From CAZTXD01 sp964617995 (GTDB lineage Bacteria; Actinomycetota; Acidimicrobiia; Spongiisociales; ZC4RG35): 15,287 nucleotides of DNA. Positions 7,162 to 14,153 of the stretch are shown one piece after another. Each line of letters starts with the position of its first letter. Positions within the stretch are counted from its first letter, which is position 1. The notes below the pieces were generated by a model. It was not told where the DNA came from, made no database searches, and saw only the letters and a list, made by a program, of their open reading frames with translations. The stretch is from assembly GCA_964617995.1 (NCBI GenBank), contig CAZTXD010000086.1, positions 1 through 15,287 of the forward strand. Direction: 5' to 3'. Both the position numbers and the translations under genes were made by a program.

Positions 7162-8247
7162 ATGGCGATCGGAGTACTCACCAGCGGCGGCGACGCACCC
7201 GGGATGAACGCCGCTATCAGGGCTGTCACCAAGGTGGCAGCCTCCCACGACCTCGCCGTCTGGGGAGTACTCGACGGATTCGACGGTCTCATCGACGGGC
7301 GGTTCCGTCCGCTCACCCGACGGGTGGGGAAGAACGGGGCCCTCAGCCCGCTGGCGGACGTCGAATATGCGGGAGGGATGGGAGGCACCGTTCTCGGCAC
7401 CGCGCGCTGCGCCCGCTTCTACACGCGGGAAGGACGGGCTCAGGCTGCGGCCACGGTGGGCGAGTACTCGCTGCGGGGGCTGGTCGTCATAGGAGGCAAC
7501 GGTTCGATGGAGGGCGCCCATGTCCTCGCCGAGGAGCACGGTGTGCCGGTCATAGGGATTCCGGCGTCGATCGACAACGACATCGGCCTCACCCGCGAGG
7601 CGTTGGGAGTGGACTCGGCGCTCAACACGATCGTCGACGCTTGTGATCGCATCTCCGACACCGCCCGATCCCACCATCGGGCTTTCATCGTCGAGGTGAT
7701 GGGCCGGCAATCGGGCTATCTGGCGATGGCGGCGTCGGTCGCCACCGCTGCCGACGCGGTCCTGCTACCCGAGCAGGGCCGAAGCCCCGACGAGGTGGTC
7801 TCGTCGGTGGTCGACGTCTTGCGCCACAGCTTCGCAGCCAGCCGGGACAAGACCCGCGTCCTCATCCTCAAGGCCGAGGGTGTGGAGATCGCCACCGAGG
7901 AGCTGGTGGACAGGGTGCGCGCCGACCTGGGAGACCAACCGGAGGTCGAGATCCGCGCCACGATCCTGGGCCACCTGGTTCGGGGGGGAAGTGCCTCGTT
8001 TCGCGACAGGCTGCTGGCGGGACGTTTCGGTCTGGTGGCAGTGAACGGTCTCCTCGAGGGGCACTCCGACGTGATGACCGGCTGGAACCTGGACGGACCG
8101 GGAGTCGACACGACCGATAGCTGGATCAAGCTGTTTCCTATCGCCGAGGTAATGGCGGAGACCGAGGCGTTGCTGGACGGAAGCAGCCACGTCACCATGG
8201 ATCGAGTCAGGAGAATGGAAGCCATCCAGGGCGTCCTCTCCATCTAG
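7162..8247 (+). CDS. pfkA: 6-phosphofructokinase (PfkA family, probable ATP type)
   Basis: The family phosphorylates fructose 6-phosphate at C1 in glycolysis. The 361-residue product shows LTSGGDAPGMNAAIR at the N-terminus (nucleotide binding), GGTVLGTAR, IGGNGSM at 110-115, PASIDNDI at 134-141 with the catalytic base Asp138, EVMGRQSGYLA, and the sugar-phosphate segment RATILGHLVRGG. The residue corresponding to E. coli Gly124 is Ala135 rather than the Lys of pyrophosphate-dependent enzymes, and Gly104 is kept (Gly114), so ATP is the likelier donor. The Asp of the usual GGDGS is Asn113 here, an uncommon change at a Mg-ATP contact. The PROSITE-type segment has Val where E. coli has Gln (HLVRGG versus HIQRGG). 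It is about 40 residues longer than E. coli PfkA, partly at the C-terminus. Start at ATG 7162; probably leaderless. Confidence 0.88.
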   Translation: MAIGVLTSGGDAPGMNAAIRAVTKVAASHDLAVWGVLDGFDGLIDGRFRPLTRRVGKNGALSPLADVEYAGGMGGTVLGTARCARFYTREGRAQAAATVGEYSLRGLVVIGGNGSMEGAHVLAEEHGVPVIGIPASIDNDIGLTREALGVDSALNTIVDACDRISDTARSHHRAFIVEVMGRQSGYLAMAASVATAADAVLLPEQGRSPDEVVSSVVDVLRHSFAASRDKTRVLILKAEGVEIATEELVDRVRADLGDQPEVEIRATILGHLVRGGSASFRDRLLAGRFGLVAVNGLLEGHSDVMTGWNLDGPGVDTTDSWIKLFPIAEVMAETEALLDGSSHVTMDRVRRMEAIQGVLSI

Positions 8248-8296
8248 ACCCCCATTAGGCGGTGTGGGTGCCCGCGGTGGGGGGAGGTAGCGACGC

Positions 8297-9499
8297 CTAG
8301 CGGTCGTCGATGACGACGTCGAGGTGAGATGCCGCCGAGCGCAGCCTGTCGGTCACCTCCTGGGGGGTCCGGCCGACACCGAAGAGGAAGCCCAGGTAGC
8401 GATCTCCTTCCGGGAGAGGACGGACAGGAGTCCCGGGGGGAATGGTGATGTCGATCTCCGTTATCCCCTCCACGGCACGGGCCCTCTCCAGGCCCTTCAC
8501 GGCCTCCAGAGTGCCCGCCTCCTCGATCCCCAACATGAGAACCCCTGATGCCCGCGGCTGACGCGTGGAGGCGGGAGATCGACCCAAGGCGGCAGCGAGG
8601 ATCAGCTCCTCCAGGCTGTTCCCCACCAACCCGAAGCGAAGCGACCGTCCGCACAGGCCACCGATCGATCGGGCCGCCACCTCCAGCAGATGGACCCGTC
8701 CCCTGTCGTCGATTCGGACCTCGGCGTGGACAGGGCCATGGGTCAAACCCAGTGCCCCCACACCTTCGGCGACGACCCTCTCGACCTCCGCCAGGGTTCT
8801 CGGGGGGAGCGAGGAGGGTGCCACCAGCAACGTCTCGGGGAACAGGGGACCCTGGGGGGCGTCCGGCTTGTCGAACACGGCCAGCACGGTGAGGGTTCCG
8901 TCCACCACGATTCCCTCCACTGCGGCCTCGGCCCCGGGTATGAACGACTCCACCACCAGAGGGCCGGTCTCACCGATTTCGTCGGCGATGGCCCGGACTC
9001 GGGCGAAGGCGTCGGCGAGGTCGGCGGGCGAGTCGACGCGCATAACGCCACGCGAAGCGGCTGCACTGCGCGGCTTGACAACCAGGGGAAAGGCCAACGG
9101 GGGATGCTGGTCCGGGTCGTCGATGGCCGCGAATGCGGGCTGAGGCACCTCTCTTTCCGCCAGCATGTCGCGCATGACCAGCTTGTCGCGGGTGGCCGCC
9201 GCCGCGGCGGGAGGGTGATGGGAGAGTCCCAGTTTCTCTGAAGCCAGTGCGGCGGCTTCCACTCCGGCATCATCGGCGGCGACGACGGCGTCGATGGGCG
9301 TTCGGTCCGCCAGATCCACGATCGCTGCCGCGGCAGCCCGCGGATCGCGGCAATCGACCTTCAGGAACCGGTCACCCAGGTCGAGTGGGGGTTCCTCTTC
9401 GGAGGCGACGACCAGTTCCACGTCGAGTGCTTCGGCCGCAGCGGAGAAGTCGCCGGTCCGATAGGAGGACGTGGGGAGCAGGACGAGGACCCGGGTCAT
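8297..9499 (-). CDS. ATP-grasp domain ligase of unknown substrate
   Basis: The 400-residue product has an N-terminal Rossmann-like preATP-grasp domain (residues 1 to about 100), an ATP-grasp core and a C-terminal domain. Visible motifs are Lys106 in TRDK, Lys142 in VVKPRSAAASRGV, the Glu pair in ESFIPGAE (184 and 191), HAEVR at 258-262 and LLEVAARSIGG from 271, where Glu273 is a likely Mg ligand. Enzymes of this fold join a carboxylate to an amine or thiol through an acylphosphate; relatives include carbamoyl-phosphate synthase, carnosine synthase and bacterial dipeptide ligases. The substrate cannot be inferred. The frame remains open upstream to 10111, but that extension is antisense to the NfuA gene, and ATG 9499 begins the canonical MTRVLVLLP strand. 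There is no clear ribosome site. It converges on phosphofructokinase, 49 bp away. Confidence 0.82.
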   Translation of the reverse strand: MTRVLVLLPTSSYRTGDFSAAAEALDVELVVASEEEPPLDLGDRFLKVDCRDPRAAAAAIVDLADRTPIDAVVAADDAGVEAAALASEKLGLSHHPPAAAAATRDKLVMRDMLAEREVPQPAFAAIDDPDQHPPLAFPLVVKPRSAAASRGVMRVDSPADLADAFARVRAIADEIGETGPLVVESFIPGAEAAVEGIVVDGTLTVLAVFDKPDAPQGPLFPETLLVAPSSLPPRTLAEVERVVAEGVGALGLTHGPVHAEVRIDDRGRVHLLEVAARSIGGLCGRSLRFGLVGNSLEELILAAALGRSPASTRQPRASGVLMLGIEEAGTLEAVKGLERARAVEGITEIDITIPPGTPVRPLPEGDRYLGFLFGVGRTPQEVTDRLRSAASHLDVVIDDR

Positions 9500-9525
9500 G
9501 GTGTGGTGAAGAGCCAGCTGTTCGG

Positions 9526-9531
9526 TAGCAT
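9526..9531 (+). promoter_or_regulatory. -10 box for the NfuA-like gene
   Basis: TAGCAT at 9526-9531 lies 10 bases before the ATG at 9542, which has no ribosome site. Transcription would begin two to four bases before the start codon, making the message essentially leaderless. It sits in the 42-bp region shared with the divergent ATP-grasp gene. No strong -35 is visible (TGGTGA at 9504-9509 is 16 bp upstream). Confidence 0.4.
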
Positions 9532-9541
9532 GGTCCCATAC

Positions 9542-10153
9542 ATGGCCGACAACGTTCTCTCCATCGCCGGCGACGCCCTCGAGATGGTCGTCCAGCTCCG
9601 CGACCAGGAGCCGGGCGATGAGGAGTATGCCCTGTCGGTGGGTGTGGCGGGGATCACCGGTGTCCAGTTCAACTATGACCTGGCGTTCGTGCCCGTCGCC
9701 GACCGTACCGAGGAGCAGCGTGTGGAGCGCCACGGTGAGCTGGCCGTCATCATTCCCGAGAAGGATGTCGAGAAGCTCCAGGGCGCGTCGCTGGAGTTGA
9801 CGGCACAGGGACTGTCGATGAACAACCCCAACAGTCCGGCACCTCCGCCGATGGCGGCCCCCCAGGGCGATCTCACCGGTCCGTTGGCCGAGAAGGTGAC
9901 GCAGGTGCTCTCCGAGCAGGTGAATCCGGCCATCGCCGCTCATGGGGGGGCAGCGGAACTGGTCTCGGTCGACGACGACACGGCCTATCTGCGGCTTATG
10001 GGCGGGTGCCAGGGCTGCGGTATGGCCCAGGTGACCCTCAAGCAGGGCATCGAGCGGATCCTCACGGAGGCGATACCCGAGCTGGTGTCGGTGGTGGATG
10101 TGACCGACCACGCCTCGGGCGAGGATCCCTATTACCAGCAGTCAAAGAAATAG
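9542..10153 (+). CDS. nfuA: NfuA-like Fe-S cluster carrier (degenerate A-type domain + NifU C-terminal domain)
   Basis: NfuA holds a 4Fe-4S cluster between two monomers and delivers it to target enzymes in the cytoplasm. The 203-residue product has the NfuA layout. Residues 1 to about 98 are an IscA/HesB-like domain with no cysteine at all, as in E. coli NfuA. A Pro-rich linker (about 99-110) follows, then a NifU domain from about 115 with HGG and the cluster motif C156-x-x-C159 (GGCQGCGM). The tail TDHASGEDPYY parallels TEHQRGEHSYY of E. coli. I chose ATG 9542 because the family begins at this point and a -10 box is well placed; GTG 9503 would add 13 residues across that box. The next gene starts three bases after its stop, so it may lead the envelope operon. 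Confidence 0.9.
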   Translation: MADNVLSIAGDALEMVVQLRDQEPGDEEYALSVGVAGITGVQFNYDLAFVPVADRTEEQRVERHGELAVIIPEKDVEKLQGASLELTAQGLSMNNPNSPAPPPMAAPQGDLTGPLAEKVTQVLSEQVNPAIAAHGGAAELVSVDDDTAYLRLMGGCQGCGMAQVTLKQGIERILTEAIPELVSVVDVTDHASGEDPYYQQSKK

Positions 10154-10156
10154 CCC

Positions 10157-12235
10157 ATGCCCGGGTGGGAACCTCGAGCGTCCTCCCGGCGTCTCAATGC
10201 AGTGTCCAGGATCGTCGTCGGTCTCATGCTGGTTCTGCTGCTGCCGGCTCCCGCAGGGGAGGCGGTGGAGGCCCAGTCCGGGCCCTCGATGGAGGTCACC
10301 CTCGGGCTGGGGGGGCTGACACCTCCGTCGGGTCCCAGCGAGCTGTCGGCGACCATCGCCACCCCGATACTGATATCTGGTCGTCTGCGGGTGCGGGGAG
10401 CGGACATCGCCGTCAGCCGGCCCGTGGAGGTGCCGGCAGGGGGTGAACAGACCTACCGACTGGTGGTACCGGCGATGGAGGACGGGACCCGGCTCACGGT
10501 GGAGCTCCTCGACCCGGACGGGGAGCGGGTCGTATCGGAGACCCTGACAGTGCGCACACCGTCACAGGACGAGCTCGCCGTCGGGGTGTTCGGCGACGCC
10601 GACCTCGTCACGACTCTGGGCAGAGTGCGGTCGGTGGTGACAGATCGCCCGGTGTCGGCCGTCCCCGTTCCAAACGGTGCCTCCGCCAGGACGTTCGAGG
10701 TGCTCGACTACCTCGTTCTCGGCCGGGGGGCAGCCGGTCAGGCCGACGACATCCTCGAGTGGGCCGCGGGCGGGAACAGGGTCGTCGTCGACTCGGGGCT
10801 GATGTCAACAGATACACCGCTCATCGATCTGCGTCCGACGGGGGTGACGGGAGTCTTCCGGGGGAGCGTCGGAAGCGGCGAGTTGGTTCTCGTCGACGAC
10901 CTGGCCGGCCGCGACGGCGTCGAATGGGCCGCCATCCTCCGTCCTACCGCACTGGACTTCGCCGGCTCCCCCGAGTGGGGTTTCGAAAGCGACCAAAGGG
11001 CCCTGCTCCAGGCAGCATCCGAATCGGGCAGCCGTCAAGTCCCTTCGTTGCCATGGCTCCTGTTCGCGATCTTGGGGTTCGCGGTGGTGGTGGGGCCGGT
11101 CAACTTCGTGGTGCTGTCCCGCCTGGGCAAACGCGACTGGGCGTGGTTGACCATCCCGACCGTCGCTCTCCTATCGGTGGTGGGGTTCTGGGTGGCGGGA
11201 CGGCAGAGGATCGCCGGAACCAACCTCACCCATGCTTCGGTGATCGTGTCGGAGGGTGCCTCCCATGTACGGTCGGCGGTGCTCGTGGCTGCCGGGGCGG
11301 CGGGTGATCGCCTGATCACGTTCGACCATCCCGAAGCACTGGTCTATCCGGAGCGCTCACTGTTCGGGTCCGCCGGGTCGGAGCTGCGGATGGATGGTGA
11401 AGGGTCGGCCCGGGTCGAGCTCGACCAGCTCGGCTTCACCGGCATCGGAGTCACCCATCCCGTCATTGGGGATCTACCGCGGGTGAGCGTGGACGGGGAC
11501 CGTCTGGTGGTCGACAATCCCTCGGCCATGGGTTTCTGGGGCTGGGGAGCCACGTCGGGAGGATCGTCGACCGTGGCCGCCGGGGATCTGGATTCGGGGG
11601 CGTCCGGTGAGGTCGCCCTGCCCCGGCCCGGGGGAAACGAGTTCGGCTTCAACTTCGTGGACGCTCTGATGAACCAGCAGCGGCTGTGGGAGGACCCCGT
11701 TCGATCCAACAGCCTGTGGCCCTTCTCCCAGGTGATGGCCGGCGAACTGGACGGCAATTCCGTCTATTTCGTGGGGCTCACCGACGACTTCCAGCCGGCG
11801 GTGTCGGTCGACGGTGCGACCGGTTCGGTGCCGGGACCGACCCTGGTGATGATCGAGGTGGAGGGATCCGCCGCCGCTGCGCCCGCCGGGGACCGGCGCG
11901 TGGGCGCGGAGGTCGTGGACACCGGCTTCATCAACTGGCTCGACTGGGGTGTGGATCGGGTCATCTCCACAGACGAGATGACGGTGAGATTCGATCTGCC
12001 CGATCCCGGCCTCTCGGTGACACTTGTCGACCAGCAGCGCTTCGGCATCGCACCGGAGGCATACCAGGCGTGGGATTGGGCGGCGGGCGCGTTCGTCGAG
12101 ATCGTGCGGGGAGAGCAGCTCGAACCCCGGTACGTCTCACCCGACGGTCAGGTGTATGTGCGGCTGGTGGGCGCCAACGAGTTCGGGGACAACCCCATGA
12201 GCCCTTCCAACCTATCCCTGGAATGGGAGGCGTGA
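10157..12235 (+). CDS. large secreted/membrane protein with amidotransferase-like domain, ABC-operon associated
   Basis: The 692-residue product begins with a signal-like segment: basic RRLNAVSR, a hydrophobic core at 19-29 and a probable cleavage site near Ala36-Ala39. Residues 40 to about 295 are predicted extracytoplasmic. They include a stretch at 183-212 (DYLVLGRG ... WAAGGNRVVVDSG) resembling the glutamine-amidotransferase-like fold of DUF4350/GldG-type proteins. Two membrane helices follow at about 300-321 and 328-347, with GPVNFVVLSRLGKRDWAWLTIP between them, a pattern I recall in uncharacterised proteins next to ABC genes. Residues 350-692 form a second extracytoplasmic part without a closing helix. 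No catalytic Cys is visible, so enzymatic amidotransferase activity is unlikely. The start ATG 10157 has no ribosome site and lies three bases after nfuA; GTG 10202 is an alternative. It overlaps the ABC ATPase start by one base. Function is unknown; a role with the ABC pair is inferred from coupling. Confidence 0.8.
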   Translation: MPGWEPRASSRRLNAVSRIVVGLMLVLLLPAPAGEAVEAQSGPSMEVTLGLGGLTPPSGPSELSATIATPILISGRLRVRGADIAVSRPVEVPAGGEQTYRLVVPAMEDGTRLTVELLDPDGERVVSETLTVRTPSQDELAVGVFGDADLVTTLGRVRSVVTDRPVSAVPVPNGASARTFEVLDYLVLGRGAAGQADDILEWAAGGNRVVVDSGLMSTDTPLIDLRPTGVTGVFRGSVGSGELVLVDDLAGRDGVEWAAILRPTALDFAGSPEWGFESDQRALLQAASESGSRQVPSLPWLLFAILGFAVVVGPVNFVVLSRLGKRDWAWLTIPTVALLSVVGFWVAGRQRIAGTNLTHASVIVSEGASHVRSAVLVAAGAAGDRLITFDHPEALVYPERSLFGSAGSELRMDGEGSARVELDQLGFTGIGVTHPVIGDLPRVSVDGDRLVVDNPSAMGFWGWGATSGGSSTVAAGDLDSGASGEVALPRPGGNEFGFNFVDALMNQQRLWEDPVRSNSLWPFSQVMAGELDGNSVYFVGLTDDFQPAVSVDGATGSVPGPTLVMIEVEGSAAAAPAGDRRVGAEVVDTGFINWLDWGVDRVISTDEMTVRFDLPDPGLSVTLVDQQRFGIAPEAYQAWDWAAGAFVEIVRGEQLEPRYVSPDGQVYVRLVGANEFGDNPMSPSNLSLEWEA

Positions 12236-13167
12236 TGATCACACTCCAGTCCGTCGAGAAGCGCTACGGCTCGGTGACCGCCCTCGCCGGGGTCGACCTG
12301 GCCGTGCCGGAGGGGGCGGTCTACGGGCTCATCGGTCCCAACGGAGCCGGCAAGACCACCGCCATGCTCATCCTCAGCTCCTTGCTCTCCCGGGACGGAG
12401 GGGCCGTGACCGTGGGCGGAGCCGACCCCCAGCACGACGCCCGGTCCGTACGTCGCCAACTGGGGTATATGCCCGACTTCTTCGGTTTCTACGAGAGCCT
12501 CAACGCGTTCGAGTACCTCGAGTTCTTCGCCTCGATCCAGGGTGTCCCCGCATCCAAGAGACGGGGAGTGGTGCTCGACCTGTTGTCGCTCGTGGACCTG
12601 TCGAACAAGGTGGACGCCGACGTGAACTCCCTGTCACGAGGAATGAAGCAACGCCTGTCTCTGGCCCGCACCCTGGTGCACGACCCCAACCTGCTGGTCC
12701 TCGACGAGCCGGCATCCGGGCTGGATCCTCGGGCTCGGGTTCAGCTCCGGGAGTTGATCGCCGAGCTCCATCGCATGGGCAAGACAATCCTGATCAGCTC
12801 TCACATCCTGGCCGAGCTGGAGGGGATCTGCACGCACATGGCTGTGATCGACGAGGGCATCGTGAAGGCGCAGGGGGAGATGGGCACGATCCGGGAGGCC
12901 CTGGTCGGGGCGCGTCGCATACGGATCCGGATGGCCGATGACGATGTGGACACGACGCTCGACCTCCTGGACGATCACACCGAGGTCGCCGAGGCCTCCG
13001 CAGAACGGGGGCGGGTCGACTTCGTCCTCGCCGGCGGTGACGACGAGTCCGCCCGGCTCCTGCGAGAGGTGGTGAGCGCCGGGGTGTCGGTGTACGAGTG
13101 GAGAGCCGAGGCAGCGGGGCTCGAGGAGCTTTTCCTGGAGCTGACCCGCGGCGAGGACATGACATGA
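12235..13167 (+). CDS. ABC transporter ATP-binding protein
   Basis: The 310-residue product is an ABC-2-type ATPase that would power the adjacent permease. It has Walker A GPNGAGKTT at 34-42 (Lys40), a signature LSRGMKQR at 133-140, Walker B LLVLDEP with Asp157-Glu158, the D-loop SGLDP and the switch His190 (ISSHILAE). Residues from about 220 form the C-terminal extension common to the CcmA/NatA/drug-export class. The signature has Arg in place of the usual Gly (LSRGM rather than LSGGQ), a frequent variant in this class. The start ATG 12235 shares its first base with the preceding stop and follows GGGAGG (12225-12230) by four bases. Upstream in-frame codons are antiparallel noise from the previous gene. 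Its stop overlaps the permease start (ATGA). Substrate is unknown. Confidence 0.93.
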   Translation: MITLQSVEKRYGSVTALAGVDLAVPEGAVYGLIGPNGAGKTTAMLILSSLLSRDGGAVTVGGADPQHDARSVRRQLGYMPDFFGFYESLNAFEYLEFFASIQGVPASKRRGVVLDLLSLVDLSNKVDADVNSLSRGMKQRLSLARTLVHDPNLLVLDEPASGLDPRARVQLRELIAELHRMGKTILISSHILAELEGICTHMAVIDEGIVKAQGEMGTIREALVGARRIRIRMADDDVDTTLDLLDDHTEVAEASAERGRVDFVLAGGDDESARLLREVVSAGVSVYEWRAEAAGLEELFLELTRGEDMT

Positions 13168-14153
13168 ACGTCGTCATGAACCCGGTGTTGGGGAGGGAGA
13201 TCAAGGAGCGGTTCCGCAGCCGGCGGGCGCCGGTGTTCGTTACCCTGTGGGTGCTGGGCGTTGGTCTCATCGGCTACCTCGTCTACCTGATCGCACAGCT
13301 CACCGCCCGTGACGCCTTCGGCCTGGGTCAAGGCGTGGCCGGCGGGTACATGGGTAGGTTCATCTTCGAGGGGATGCTCCTGCTGCTCATGACGGCGGTG
13401 GTGATGATCGTCCCTGGGCTCACCGCCCTGTCGATCGTCGGTGAGCGGGAACGACAGACCTTCCATCTGCTCCAGGTCACCCAGCTCACACCGCTGCAGA
13501 TCGTGCTGGGGAAGCTGTGGTCGTCGATGTCGTATTTCCTGCTCCTCCTCGTGTCGGTGGCGCCGATCGTTGCCTTGCCGCTGCTGTTCGGGGGCGTTCG
13601 CATGGGTGACGTCTTCGTGGCGCTGGGGATGCTGATCCTGACGGCGGTCATGCTGGGCAGCATCGGCATATGGGGATCGTCCCGAGCGCGTTCCTCGCGT
13701 GGTGCCGTCGCCAACGCCTATCTGTGGTCGTTCATCCTGGCGTTCATCACCTTCGCGGCGATGGGGGCCGAGCTGCTGTTCGTCAACGACGGCCGAGCCT
13801 TCCCCGCACAGGGAAGGGAGGTCGTCTCGATTCTCCCCAATCCCTATGTGGGCATGGTCTCGGCGGTGGTCGCCCCTCTGGGGAGCGACGGTCTCGGGGG
13901 CACCCCCTTCGACATCATCGAGATCCTCCTGCTTCAGCGCCAGGGGTTCGACGACTTCGGCTTCGGGATGGGCCCGATGGGGCAGTTCGGGGGTGAGGAC
14001 CGAGCCCTACCGCTCCGTCGTCCCCCGGTGTGGGTGTTCACGGTGGGTATCTATCTGCTCATCACGATCCTGTCCCTACGAGGAGCCGCCCGTAAGGTGA
14101 GGGCGCCGGCGGTGCGGATCAGGACCTTGAGGAACCGCAATGGCGGCGCCTGA
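13164..14153 (+). CDS. ABC-2-type permease
   Basis: The 329-residue product is an integral membrane partner of the preceding ATPase. Six hydrophobic helices are visible at about 24-44, 68-90, 122-143, 149-170, 184-206 and 289-305. The cytoplasmic loop at about 91-119 holds GERERQTFHLLQVTQLTPLQI, truncated here, which is the coupling-helix pattern of NosY/GldF-like ABC-2 permeases. A loop of about 80 residues between helices 5 and 6 is rich in Gly and Phe (FDDFGFGMGPMGQFGGED) and predicted extracytoplasmic, longer than in simple exporters. The start ATG 13164 overlaps the ATPase stop as ATGA and follows GAGG (13153-13156) by seven bases. The 3' end overlaps the next gene by 14 bases. Substrate cannot be told from sequence. 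Confidence 0.88.
   Translation: MNVVMNPVLGREIKERFRSRRAPVFVTLWVLGVGLIGYLVYLIAQLTARDAFGLGQGVAGGYMGRFIFEGMLLLLMTAVVMIVPGLTALSIVGERERQTFHLLQVTQLTPLQIVLGKLWSSMSYFLLLLVSVAPIVALPLLFGGVRMGDVFVALGMLILTAVMLGSIGIWGSSRARSSRGAVANAYLWSFILAFITFAAMGAELLFVNDGRAFPAQGREVVSILPNPYVGMVSAVVAPLGSDGLGGTPFDIIEILLLQRQGFDDFGFGMGPMGQFGGEDRALPLRRPPVWVFTVGIYLLITILSLRGAARKVRAPAVRIRTLRNRNGGA

Noticed and set aside
6101..7207. A 368-codon plus-strand frame over the small gene and second methyltransferase
   Set aside because: It is Arg/Gly/Pro-rich noise in another frame of a gene with intact SAM motifs and spans several real gene boundaries.
6141..7400. A 419-codon minus-strand frame
   Set aside because: It crosses three rightward genes antisense, including the phosphofructokinase start, and has no recognisable domain.
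8248..8296. Terminator between phosphofructokinase and the ATP-grasp gene
   Set aside because: CCCCC/GGGGG and TAGGCG/CGCCTA pairs exist but with loops of 25 or more bases and no T-tract, so I do not call one.
8255..8300. HspR- or other regulator-type inverted repeat
   Set aside because: The six-base arms are too short and far apart, and the site is between gene ends and not starts.
9500..10111. N-terminal extension of the ATP-grasp frame to 604 residues
   Set aside because: The added part is antisense to nfuA and is His/Arg-rich noise; the ligase begins at ATG 9499 with a canonical first strand.
11686..12234. N-terminal extension of the ABC ATPase frame
   Set aside because: It overlaps the upstream gene in another frame; a good ribosome site and coupled ATG at 12235 define the real start.
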